A stretch of DNA of 64,000 nucleotides, taken from NCBI RefSeq assembly GCF_000331105.1, contig NC_020054.1:2512813-2576812 (forward strand), in the 5' to 3' direction. The notes under the pieces were generated by a model that worked only from the letters and a program-made list of their open reading frames with translations, made no database searches and was not told the origin of the DNA. Below, in pieces: positions 51,267-59,829 of this stretch. The DNA is from Fibrella aestuarina BUZ 2. Its GTDB lineage: Bacteria; Bacteroidota; Bacteroidia; Cytophagales; Spirosomataceae. How positions within the stretch are numbered: position 1 is the first letter of the stretch; each line of letters starts with the position of its first letter. Made by a program: the position numbers and the translations under genes.

Positions 51267-52820
51267 TTAGTTCTTATCCCACCAAAGGGGCGTCGTCACT
51301 TTGTCGGGGCCGTTCAGCAATGCTGCCCCTTTGGTAGCTTCGGCGGTGTTGGTCTGCTGCTCGATGAGCAGAATCGGAATCCGGCGCAAGACGCCCCCGG
51401 CCGGAATGTCTGGATTGTCGGAGTTGACGACCGGATACAGTTTGGGGTAGCGCGTCCGGCGGTATTCGGCCCAGCCTTCAAACCCGTCGGGGAAGAGCGC
51501 CAGCCATTTCTGGGTGCCGATCTGCTCCCGCTGAATAGCCTCGGTGCTGCCCCAGGCGACGGGTATGTTGCTCAACGGTGCCGATTTCAGGTAGTCGTTC
51601 GGAGCCACGGGCGTTTTGGTGCTGCTCTGATAGGCCGTGATCGCCGCCGCATCCGTTACGCCCCACTGCTTCATCGAGTTCTCGATGCCCTTGTTGTAGA
51701 AATCCTTCGCCGTGCCGCCCATGTTCCAGCCGTTCAGCGCGCCCTCGGCCCGCAGGAAGTACGACTCGGCGGTTGCCATGACGTTCTGCGGCGTTTCCAG
51801 ACCGGTCGAGGTCCAGCGCTGGCCAACGTGCGAGTTGTAATCGGCGGTGTTGACGGGGTCGGTCAACTGCGTCGAGGTCAGGCCGTTGCGTAAGCCTTCG
51901 TATGACTTGGTCTTGACAGCGGGCAGAAAGTACGTACCTATGCGCGGGTCGTCGTAACCTTTCAGCACCGACTCCATGGCGGCGCTCATTCGAAACTCGT
52001 TCCAGTCTGACATGATCGACAGACCATTGCCGTCGTCGCCTTTGGTGCTGCGTGAAACGAGCGCGTCGTCGGTGGGGCTATTCGTGAGCACCCCGCCCGC
52101 CACTGCGGCTTCAGCCTCGGCTTTGGCGCGGGCGGGGTCCGCTTTGGAGATGCGGAGCGCCAGCCGGAGCCGGAGGGTGTTGGCAAACATGATCCATTTG
52201 TTGACATCGCCTTTGTAGACCAAATCGTAGTTGCCGTAGGGCGTTTCAGAGACTTTGCCTTTCAGGACCGCCGTGGCGGCAGCCAGTCGCTTAAAGAAGT
52301 CGTCGTAGATTTTATCCTGCGCGTCGTAGGCGACCGCCGTGGCGGGCTCACCCGCTTTGAAATACGGGATAGGGCCGATGTAGTCTGTCCAGCGGTGAAA
52401 CGAATACACCCACCAGATACTGGCCAGCGCGTATTCGGCCGAGCTGGGGTCGGTGCTGCTCATGATTGTTTTCAACTGCGGCACGACTTCCGTGTATTGT
52501 TGGGTCCAGGGCCCCTGAAGCCAGTCCATCCGAATCACGAACCGATCGGAGGGGAAATACGTGGCGACGCAGGCGAAATACTGGGCGTACTGATCGGAAA
52601 ACAGGTTCTGCCCAACCTGGTAGGTCCATTGGCTCAGCGGCGCGGCTGACTGCGCTTTGGAGAACAGGTACGGAATCTCGGATTTACCAATGACCGTGAT
52701 TTTGGTCTGGTTGGTGTTGATCTGGTCAAACTTATCCGTGCAACCTGCTGCCAGCCAGAGCGATGTGGCGAGGCAGCTTCCTGCCAGCGTTCGTAAAACG
52801 ATTGTTTGATACAAGGCCAT
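51267..52820 (-). CDS. susD: SusD/RagB-type nutrient-binding lipoprotein (SusD-like 2)
   Basis: A 517-aa outer-membrane lipoprotein that caps the SusC channel and binds oligosaccharide. The lipobox LWLAAGC is followed by TDKFDQINTNQTK, characteristic of the SusD_2 group. Helical repeats contain ASIWWVYSFHRWTDYIGPIP, NKWIMFANTLRLRLALRIS, SYFLRAEGALNGWNMGGTA and the C-terminal PDGFEGWAEYRRTRYPKLYP and GGVLRRIPI. It starts 21 nt after the susC stop, the usual arrangement. In this locus chitin- or N-glycan-derived oligosaccharide is the expected ligand, by inference. Confidence 0.93.
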   Translation of the reverse strand: MALYQTIVLRTLAGSCLATSLWLAAGCTDKFDQINTNQTKITVIGKSEIPYLFSKAQSAAPLSQWTYQVGQNLFSDQYAQYFACVATYFPSDRFVIRMDWLQGPWTQQYTEVVPQLKTIMSSTDPSSAEYALASIWWVYSFHRWTDYIGPIPYFKAGEPATAVAYDAQDKIYDDFFKRLAAATAVLKGKVSETPYGNYDLVYKGDVNKWIMFANTLRLRLALRISKADPARAKAEAEAAVAGGVLTNSPTDDALVSRSTKGDDGNGLSIMSDWNEFRMSAAMESVLKGYDDPRIGTYFLPAVKTKSYEGLRNGLTSTQLTDPVNTADYNSHVGQRWTSTGLETPQNVMATAESYFLRAEGALNGWNMGGTAKDFYNKGIENSMKQWGVTDAAAITAYQSSTKTPVAPNDYLKSAPLSNIPVAWGSTEAIQREQIGTQKWLALFPDGFEGWAEYRRTRYPKLYPVVNSDNPDIPAGGVLRRIPILLIEQQTNTAEATKGAALLNGPDKVTTPLWWDKN

Positions 52821-52841
52821 AAAAGCGAAAGAGATGTCGGA

Positions 52842-55800
52842 TTAGAAGGAAAGTTTCAGGTTCGCGCCCAGGCTGCGGTTGGAAGGCAGGGTGCCGTATT
52901 CAACTCCCTGGAAGTTGCCGTTGCCCATGTTGACGTCGGGGTCAAACCACATGGTGCGTTTGCCAACGCCGGGAATATCCAGAAGGGATTTGCCGCGGTA
53001 TAACCAGAACAGGTTGCGCGCTACGAACGACAGTTGCGCCGATTTGATGAATAAGCTTGAGGGGACCGGAATCCGGTAGCCGATTGACAACTCACGCACG
53101 CGGAAGTTGGTCGCATCGTAGGCGAAAAACTCGCCCCAGCCGTAGCGTTTCCCCGACACGGTCTGCCAGAACTTCTCGGCGTTGATGGCCGTTGCATTGG
53201 TCTTGCCAGCACCGATCAGCGTTGATCCATCGGCCCCGGATACCCCCGCCGTAATGCCCGGCAACACCCAATTGCCTGCCCGGTTGATGGCCGTAGCCTC
53301 CGGTATGCCACTGAAAGCCAGGTTCATTTCGGTACCCGACACGGCAATGCCACCTACCCGTCCGTCGATCAGCAAGCGCACAGAGAGGGGGCCGAACGTA
53401 AACGTATTGGTCAGCCCCAGGATCGCTTTCGGGTTAAAATTGCCGATGTATTCCTGGTTTTTGGTGGCAACGGGCAGTCCCGTCGACACAACCGACGCCT
53501 CGGTTACGTTGGTGGAGGTCGATTGTGAAGCGATCAGAAACTGCCCTGTCGACGGATCGCGCTGCCAACGATACGACAGCATATCGCCGTAGGAACCGCC
53601 TTCTGCCACCACCGGAGAGGCCGCCCGGCCATAGCCCCCCGCCAGGAAGGCCTGCTTGACGTCGGGCGCCAGACTCAGAATTTTGTTCCGGTTCATGCCG
53701 AAGTTGAACGCCACATCCCACCCGAACCGATCGGTCTTGATGGCCGTGCCGTTGATGACCACTTCAAGGCCCATGTTGCGGATGTCGCCCGCGTTGATGT
53801 ACTGGTTGCTGAAGCCCGATGCTGGCGCCAGACCCAGCTTGAGCAATTGGTTGATGGAGTTGGTTTTATAGGCCGTAATCGTGGCGCCCAGTCGGTTGCT
53901 CAGGAAGCGCACATCGACCCCCAGTTCTATGCTCCTGGTGATTTCGGGCTTCAGATTCCCGATGGCCTGGGTACCGTCGCGGCTGATGAAGCCGTTGCCC
54001 GCCCCCTGGCTGTAGGAATAGTTGGTCTGCAGCAGATACGGGCTGGCACCGTTACCAACCTGCGCATACGAGGCGTTCAGTTTCAGAAACGACACGGGTC
54101 CGCTCATCTTCAGCAGGTCGGAGAGCACCACCGATGCCCCCACGGAAGGGTATTGGAACGAGTAGGGGGCGGGCAGTGTCGAGGTCCAGTCGTTGCGCAG
54201 GCTGGCATTCAGGAAAATGGCATCGCGCCAGGCCAATGAGGCTGATCCGAACAACGACTGGGTCTGCGAACGCGAGAAGTCATCGCCGAGCGTCTGGTTG
54301 GTGCCGAAGTTCAGGTTAAACCGGTTGGGCAGGTTCAGGCCATTGGCAATCGCGTTCGTCGACTGGTAGCGGCTGTCCTGGATGATACCACCCGCCTGAT
54401 AGTCGAGGGTGAGGTCGGCCCCAAATCGGTTTTTGCCTTCGATCAGCAGATCGTACCAGGTTTGCGTAGTGACGATGTTGTTGCGGTTGAAATAGCCTCC
54501 CGGCTGGCTCGCCCACAGGATCGTGCCCTGCGAGTAGCTCTGCTCGTTCTTGTCGAAATACTTGTCGAGGTTGGCGCGGCCCTGAATGCTGAGGAAATCC
54601 AGTAGCTGGTATTTGGCCGACACAAACCCCATCACCCGATCCCGGTACTGGTTGATGGCCGTCTGGTTGACCATCCAGTAGGGGTTCTGATAAATCGAAT
54701 TCAGCGTTGAAGGCCAGGCGGTCGGAACGGTCTGCCCGACGTTATTGGTCGTCGCGTAGGTCTGCGCATTTGCCAGATTCACGTTACGTGGAATCTGATA
54801 CAGGTCGATCACCGGTGAGTTTTCTTCCCCCGTGCGCGGCTTGTTCAGCACTGACTGGTTGATGTACGTCACCTTGGCATCCGTCGACAGTTTTGAACTG
54901 ATCTGGTTCGACAGCCGCAGGTTGATGGTATGCCGGGTCAGGTCGTTGTTGGGGACAGTCCCCTGCAAGGAGTTGTTGGTATACGACAGGTACGTCTGCG
55001 AACGCTCGGTGCCGCCCGTGATGCCAATCGAGTTGTTGAGGCTGACAGCCGTGCGGAAGAAATCGCGGATGTTGTTGGGCTGTGCCGAATACGTATCCTG
55101 CTTATCCAGGTAATTCTTGTACGATTGTCCGGTCATCGCGGCCCCCCAGCTATCGCCTTTCTCGGGGTTCAGCACGCCGCCAACGCCCTGCCCGTAGGTG
55201 TTCTGCACAGTGGGCAGCGCAAACGGCTTATCCACCGCCACGCCGGAATTGATGTCGACAGAAACCCGGCCCGCCTTACCCCGTTTGGTGGTGATCAGGA
55301 TGACCCCGTTGGCGGCCTGACTGCCGTATAAGGCGGCGGCCGAGGCACCCCGCAGCACCGTTATGTTCTCGATGTCGTCGGGGTTGATGTTGGAGGCCCC
55401 ATCGGCATTGGCCACGCTCCCGAAGTCGCTGGTTACCTGCCCGTAGGTGTCGTTGTTAATGGGAACACCATCCACCACCATCAGGGCATTGTTGGTGCCC
55501 TGAATAGACCGGTTGCCGCGCAGCACAATGCGGGAGCCGGTGCCAGGCCCGCCCGACCCCTGGGTAATGTAAGCACCGGCGATTTTTCCCTGTAAGGTGT
55601 TCAGCACGTTGGCATCGCGCACCTCGTTGATCTGACCCGGTCTGATCGTCTGGGTGGCGTAGCTCAAGGCTTTGGCTTCCCGCTTGATACCCAGGGCCGT
55701 CACCACAACCTCTTCCAACTGCCGGTCATCGGCTACCAGCGTGATGGTCACCTGCGTCTGCCCGGCGGAGAGGGGTACGTCTTTAGCAATGTAGCCAACG

Positions 55801-56024
55801 GAAGACACCGTTAACACCGCATTGTCATCAGGAAGGCTCAACCTGAATTGGCCATTGGCGTCGGTGCTGGTGCCGCGTGAGGTGCCTTTGATGAGTACGT
55901 TGGTGCCGGCAATGGCCTGCGACTGATCATTGAGTACAACGCCGGTCAGTTGCCTGTTCTGAGCCCAGGACGGGCCCGCAAAGGCAGCTACCAGTAACAT
56001 ACAGCAGAGTAAGCATCTTGTCAT
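52842..56024 (-). CDS. susC: SusC/RagA-type TonB-linked outer-membrane transporter
   Basis: A 1060-aa TonB-dependent transporter. Signal peptide MTRCLLCCMLLVAAFAGPSW, carboxypeptidase-regulatory domain (LTGVVLNDQSQAIAGTNVLI ... GYIAKDVPLSAGQTQVTITL), then the SusC signature EEVVVTALGIKREAKALSYA, the plug (DANVLNTLQGKIAGAYI, GSRIVLRGNRSIQGTNNALM, NPDDIENITVLRGASAAALY, GSQAANGVILITTKRGK) and a 22-stranded barrel. It forms a pair with SusD. A 467-nt leader separates its start from the nearest twin operator. The transported glycan is inferred from neighbouring GH20 and NagB. Confidence 0.94.
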   Translation of the reverse strand: MTRCLLCCMLLVAAFAGPSWAQNRQLTGVVLNDQSQAIAGTNVLIKGTSRGTSTDANGQFRLSLPDDNAVLTVSSVGYIAKDVPLSAGQTQVTITLVADDRQLEEVVVTALGIKREAKALSYATQTIRPGQINEVRDANVLNTLQGKIAGAYITQGSGGPGTGSRIVLRGNRSIQGTNNALMVVDGVPINNDTYGQVTSDFGSVANADGASNINPDDIENITVLRGASAAALYGSQAANGVILITTKRGKAGRVSVDINSGVAVDKPFALPTVQNTYGQGVGGVLNPEKGDSWGAAMTGQSYKNYLDKQDTYSAQPNNIRDFFRTAVSLNNSIGITGGTERSQTYLSYTNNSLQGTVPNNDLTRHTINLRLSNQISSKLSTDAKVTYINQSVLNKPRTGEENSPVIDLYQIPRNVNLANAQTYATTNNVGQTVPTAWPSTLNSIYQNPYWMVNQTAINQYRDRVMGFVSAKYQLLDFLSIQGRANLDKYFDKNEQSYSQGTILWASQPGGYFNRNNIVTTQTWYDLLIEGKNRFGADLTLDYQAGGIIQDSRYQSTNAIANGLNLPNRFNLNFGTNQTLGDDFSRSQTQSLFGSASLAWRDAIFLNASLRNDWTSTLPAPYSFQYPSVGASVVLSDLLKMSGPVSFLKLNASYAQVGNGASPYLLQTNYSYSQGAGNGFISRDGTQAIGNLKPEITRSIELGVDVRFLSNRLGATITAYKTNSINQLLKLGLAPASGFSNQYINAGDIRNMGLEVVINGTAIKTDRFGWDVAFNFGMNRNKILSLAPDVKQAFLAGGYGRAASPVVAEGGSYGDMLSYRWQRDPSTGQFLIASQSTSTNVTEASVVSTGLPVATKNQEYIGNFNPKAILGLTNTFTFGPLSVRLLIDGRVGGIAVSGTEMNLAFSGIPEATAINRAGNWVLPGITAGVSGADGSTLIGAGKTNATAINAEKFWQTVSGKRYGWGEFFAYDATNFRVRELSIGYRIPVPSSLFIKSAQLSFVARNLFWLYRGKSLLDIPGVGKRTMWFDPDVNMGNGNFQGVEYGTLPSNRSLGANLKLSF

Positions 56025-56244
56025 AAAAAAGTGCGAGTAAAATGGGTGAAGAGATTCAGAAAAGGGTGTGGGTTAAGCGGAAAAGTAGCGGGTTTGGGTG
56101 AGCGTTTCTATCGCTTGAAAAGGCGCGAATCAGGGACTATAATAAATCGGATTGTCAGGCATATTTTTGGGTTATAGCACCTGGCCAATTCGCCAGAAAG
56201 CAACTGAGCTGTGTACGGCACCAAGACGTTGGTTTCAGCAGGAG

Positions 56245-56258
56245 TGCCGTATACGGCA
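56245..56258. promoter_or_regulatory. 14-bp perfect palindrome in the susC leader
   Basis: TGCCGTATACGGCA is self-complementary, unlike the LacI-type sites, and is followed by a T-rich run on the plus strand. It may bind another regulator or form an RNA structure in the leader. Confidence 0.35.
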
Positions 56259-56491
56259 TCATATTTTTTTGGTCGCTTGTGAACGCCTTTTTCGGCCGTT
56301 TCCTGAAACCTGTCGGAGTGCCCTTCCACCAGTTAGCCTGCGCACGTATTAGTGCTGAATGATACGCGGGTTTTTGAACTAAATCAGCGCGTTGTGTTTC
56401 GTTTAAAACCCGATGAAAGTTATTGAAAGTAAGGCGATTAGTGCGTTGTATCGTGCAGGGTCAGACGTTAAAATAGCCTTAATTATGTTGC

Positions 56492-56525
56492 ACAATCGTT
56501 TGCATAAGTTTGTGCAAACGATTGT
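56492..56525. promoter_or_regulatory. Twin LacI-family operator, copy 2 (susC)
   Basis: ACAATCGTTTGC (56492-56503) and GCAAACGATTGT (56514-56525) are exact reverse complements separated by 10 bp, so the entire site is one large inverted repeat. Architecture is identical to copies 1 and 3. Confidence 0.82.
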
Positions 56526-56680
56526 ATAAAGCTTAAGAAAAATGACTTTTTAGCACGGCGATAGGCTGCGACGAGCTTAGCAGCTTCAGACGAGGTTGAC
56601 GAAGGTCATTGGTTGGTATAATTCACTTCGTCGCACGGCCGATGAAATAAAGGGATAAGCGCAGGTAGCGGTAAAAAGAA

Positions 56681-56703
56681 AACGCCACTCATCGGAGCGG
56701 CGC
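56681..56703 (-). terminator. Terminator hairpin downstream of nagB
   Basis: AACGCCACTC and GAGCGGCGCTT pair with one mismatch around a short ATCG loop; T-rich sequence follows on the minus strand. It lies about 250 nt past the nagB stop. Confidence 0.55.
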
Positions 56704-56954
56704 TTTGCCTAATTGCATAAACCTAATTGCTAATCGGTATCGTTATTGCCTAGCAAATGCCAGGATTTTCAGGCGTATTTTCTACGCTTGCCCGCCTCGT
56801 TTTCTGAGTTAGCGGCATCGGTGCAGATGGCGACAAGGTGGCCGGGCTAACGGGGAGGTGTCTGGTAGGGTAGAAACCAGCCAAGATTTCGCCTAGATTT
56901 AGTGACCATGTTGAAACCATTGTTCTACTGACTGTTGGCGATGGTGCAGCTGGC

Positions 56955-58895
56955 TTACAGAAAGTGGTAGCGAACGAAGGCTTCCATCGCGGCATAATCG
57001 GCCAGCCCCAACTGGTTGTAAAGGGCGGCGGTATCGCGGTTGCGGTCTTCGGCCCGTTGCCAGAATTCGCGGGCGTCGTTGCCCTGAAACACAACGCCAT
57101 CTTTCTGCGACTGATGCTTGAAAATGCCGTATCGCTTCTGTAACACCTGCTCCGGCGACATCGGTACGGCCATTTCAATCTCGTGAATACCCCATTCGGC
57201 CCAGGCGCCCCGGTACAGCCATACCCAGCAATCCTGCATATAGGTCTCGTGTTTCAGCTGTTGTAGCGCCGCGAAAATGCCATCCAGACATACTTTATGC
57301 GTGCCGTGTGGGTCGGCCAGATCACCCGCTGCGTAAAGCTGATGCGGCCGAATCCGGGCAATCAGGTCGGCAATGAGGCGGATGTCGTCCGCACCAATCG
57401 GGTTTTTCTCAATGCGACCTGTCTCGTAGAAAGGCAGGCTCAGAAAATGGGCGTTCTCGGTCGGGATACCCACAAACCGGCACGTATTTTTTGCCTCGCC
57501 CCGTCGGATCAACCCTTTGACTTTTCGGACGGCATCGGGGTCCTGCTCCGAGGCTTTCTTGGTTTCCAGCGCCCGCTTCGCCTCCGAAAAGAGCGTGTCA
57601 ATCGCAGTGGCTTCGATGCCAAACTGCTGCTTGAAGTCGACCACAAACTCCAGAAACCGCAGGGCTTCATCGTCGGCTACGGCGATGTTGCCCGACGTCT
57701 GGTAGGCCACGTGTACCTCGTGACCCTGATCGACCAGCCGTTGGAACGTACCGCCCATCGAAATAATATCGTCGTCGGGATGAGGGCTGAAAAGCAACAC
57801 CCGTTTTCGGGCCGGTTGGGAGCGCTCAGGCCGGTTCGTATCGTCGGCGTTTGGTTTGCCGCCCGGCCAGCCCGTAATGGTGTGCTGCAACCAGTTGAAC
57901 ACTAGTATGTTGATGTCGTAGGCTCGCCCATGCTGCGCCAGCAGATCGCTCAAGCCGTGCTCGTTGTAATCACTATTGGTCAGTTTCAGCACGGGCTTGT
58001 TGAGGCTGAGCGCCAGTTGCGTCACGGCCTTCTTGATGAGCGTGGGTGTCCAGGTAACCGCATCGAATAGCCAGGGCGTTTTCTGGATCGTCAGTTCCGA
58101 GGCGCCCGCTTCATCGACAATGATGGTCGCGTTTGGGTGCGTTTGCAGGTAAGAGGCCGGTAGCAGTTCTGAAACGGGACCTTCAACGGCGCGTTGCAGA
58201 ATCGTGGCTTTGTGCTCACCCCAGGCCAGTAAAACGATACGTTTCGCCGCCAGAATGGTGCGTATCCCCATCGTAATGGCTCGTTTGGGCACCTGCGCCA
58301 GCCCCCCGAACTCAGCGGCCGCATCGGCCCGCGTCAAGAAATCGAGTGTAATCAGCCGCGTGGTCGACTGCTGATGGGAGCCCGGTTCGTTGAAGCCAAT
58401 GTGGCCGTTTCGGCCAATGCCCAGTAACTGAAAATCCAGCCCGCCCACATCCTGAATTTTTTGTTCGTAGTCGGCACAATACGCTTTGAGGTCGTCGGCT
58501 GGCAACGTACCTGTGGGGATATGAATGTTTTCCGGACTGATGTCAACGTGGTCAAACAGATGCTCGTGCATGAAGCGGTGGTAACTTTGCAAGGCATCCG
58601 GCTGAATCGGGTAATACTCATCAAGATTAAACGTGATGACCCGCCGAAAGCTCAAGCCTTCCTCACGATGCAGACGAATTAACTCGGCATACACTTTTTT
58701 GGGCGATGAACCGGTGGCCAGCCCCAGCACAGTCCAGTCGCCGGTTCGCTGGTGGCTAACGATCAGGTCGGCGATCTCCTGCGCAACAGCTTTCGACGCC
58801 AGATCGGCAGTCGGGTAGAGTTGCAGCGGCACCCGTTCGAAAGAGAGGGTAACTGGCGCGGTAGCCGTGGCTAAAGAGGGTTGCGAATAAGTCAT
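56955..58895 (-). CDS. nagB: Glucosamine-6-phosphate deaminase fused to a PIG-L/LmbE deacetylase domain
   Basis: A 646-aa two-domain cytosolic protein. Residues ~20-300 are NagB (GlcN-6-P to Fru-6-P plus ammonia): LGLATGSSPKKVY near 57, TFNLDEYY (Asp92) and GIGRNGHIGFNEPG with His165 and Glu170. The residue that is Asp141 in E. coli NagB is Asn163 here. Residues ~365-640 are PIG-L/LmbE-like: FSPHPDDDIISMGG (zinc ligands at 372-376) and DPHGTHK (His530, His533). PIG-L enzymes remove N-acetyl groups from GlcNAc-containing compounds, so the fusion could deacetylate and deaminate in sequence. Such fusions are known in Bacteroidota. Last gene of a three-gene operon, 8 nt after the nucleotidyltransferase stop. 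Confidence 0.88.
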   Translation of the reverse strand: MTYSQPSLATATAPVTLSFERVPLQLYPTADLASKAVAQEIADLIVSHQRTGDWTVLGLATGSSPKKVYAELIRLHREEGLSFRRVITFNLDEYYPIQPDALQSYHRFMHEHLFDHVDISPENIHIPTGTLPADDLKAYCADYEQKIQDVGGLDFQLLGIGRNGHIGFNEPGSHQQSTTRLITLDFLTRADAAAEFGGLAQVPKRAITMGIRTILAAKRIVLLAWGEHKATILQRAVEGPVSELLPASYLQTHPNATIIVDEAGASELTIQKTPWLFDAVTWTPTLIKKAVTQLALSLNKPVLKLTNSDYNEHGLSDLLAQHGRAYDINILVFNWLQHTITGWPGGKPNADDTNRPERSQPARKRVLLFSPHPDDDIISMGGTFQRLVDQGHEVHVAYQTSGNIAVADDEALRFLEFVVDFKQQFGIEATAIDTLFSEAKRALETKKASEQDPDAVRKVKGLIRRGEAKNTCRFVGIPTENAHFLSLPFYETGRIEKNPIGADDIRLIADLIARIRPHQLYAAGDLADPHGTHKVCLDGIFAALQQLKHETYMQDCWVWLYRGAWAEWGIHEIEMAVPMSPEQVLQKRYGIFKHQSQKDGVVFQGNDAREFWQRAEDRNRDTAALYNQLGLADYAAMEAFVRYHFL

Positions 58896-58903
58896 GAGGA
58901 GCT

Positions 58904-59779
58904 TTAAAGAGCGACGTGATACTGGTTGGCGAGATACTCCTGCACCACTTTCAGGTCCGTTTTACTGGTCAGGTCAGGTACGTGTTCGGCGAGCGGGATC
59001 GTGTAAAACCCCTGTCCGTATTGCTGCCCATACAGGCTGACGGCGGTGGGCAATTCTTTCTCGTTACGAACCGGGTGAAAGGGCGTTGCTTCCAGAATGG
59101 GCAGCATAGTAGCGGCTTCCATCACGAACAGATTCATGCTGACGCCCAGTCGGCCCTGCGACGCCAGTACCGCTTCGGCTTCGTCGTCGGTTGGCTTCTC
59201 GATGATCTCTTCCAGAAAACCATCAGGGTCGGTCTTAATGAGCGCAAACGCTTTGATTCGGTCGATGGGAAATGCCAGCGCATCCCGATCGTAACTGATC
59301 AGTGCGTTCGGGTGGGACGATTCCCAAAGCGTTTTCAAGGCCGTGACGGAGTATAAGTTATCGCTGTTGCAGACCACCAACCGCCCCGTCTGCCAGTCTG
59401 GATGTTGCTTGAGGGCCTGGTATACGGCATCGGCCGTACCAGCCGGTTTCTGCCGGTCGGGCGGGATCAGCTGCCGGGCAAACCGAAACGTCATGTTCCA
59501 GAGCTGATCGGTTTCGGCCAACCGCTCGTAGTAGTCCTGCGTGACCGTGTCGGTTGGATGCAGTAGCAGGAGAACGTCTGTAAAACCCGCCAGATGTGCG
59601 TTGAAGAGCAGGTAGTCGATGAGCGATTTACCCTGTTCCCCGACGCCGATCATTCCCTTGGTGAGCGAATCGGCCTGTTCAAGCAGGGTGGCGTCTACCC
59701 CGACCGGGGCGTCTGAACGTTGTTTCATGCGCGACGAGGCACCCCCCGCCAGAATCAGTAATCGTTTTTTCTCTGCCAT
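58904..59779 (-). CDS. Sugar nucleotidyltransferase (GT-A, MobA-like NTP transferase)
   Basis: A 291-aa nucleotidyltransferase. The N-terminal pyrophosphorylase motif is LLILAGGASSRMKQ (residues ~7-20), followed by GKSLIDYLLFNAHLAGF, the nucleotide-binding KPAGTADAVYQALKQH, VVCNSDNLYS (metal Asp) and EEIIEKPTDDEAEAVL. The normal role is NTP plus sugar-1-phosphate to NDP-sugar. The loop after GGASSRM carries an insertion (KQRSDAPVGVDATLLEQADS), unusual in short UTP-sugar transferases. It lies between the GHMP kinase and nagB; the kinase probably provides its sugar-1-phosphate. Start chosen at the ATG before AEKKRLLILAGG; another in-frame ATG lies 18 nt upstream. Confidence 0.8.
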   Translation of the reverse strand: MAEKKRLLILAGGASSRMKQRSDAPVGVDATLLEQADSLTKGMIGVGEQGKSLIDYLLFNAHLAGFTDVLLLLHPTDTVTQDYYERLAETDQLWNMTFRFARQLIPPDRQKPAGTADAVYQALKQHPDWQTGRLVVCNSDNLYSVTALKTLWESSHPNALISYDRDALAFPIDRIKAFALIKTDPDGFLEEIIEKPTDDEAEAVLASQGRLGVSMNLFVMEAATMLPILEATPFHPVRNEKELPTAVSLYGQQYGQGFYTIPLAEHVPDLTSKTDLKVVQEYLANQYHVAL

Positions 59780-59829
59780 CTTGGGTAAACGGAGCAATAA
59801 GGATTGGTTGAGTAAGTACGTAGCTGGCC

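Larger units (their letters stand above)
56025..56954. other. 930-nt non-coding gap: susC leader, twin operator and nagB terminator
   Basis: The largest gap without a convincing gene. From susC outward it holds a 14-bp palindrome TGCCGTATACGGCA (56245-56258), the twin operator at 56492-56525 and a terminator hairpin at 56681-56703 that points along the minus strand. Short frames in it show no protein-like character. Confidence 0.65.

Noticed and set aside
56108..56329. 73-aa open frame on the minus strand in the susC leader
   Set aside because: No signal, motif or spacing supports translation, and it spans the palindrome in the leader.
56750..57178. 142-aa frame overlapping the nagB 3' end
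   Set aside because: It is out of frame with the well-supported PIG-L domain and is Arg/Pro-rich like other shadows.
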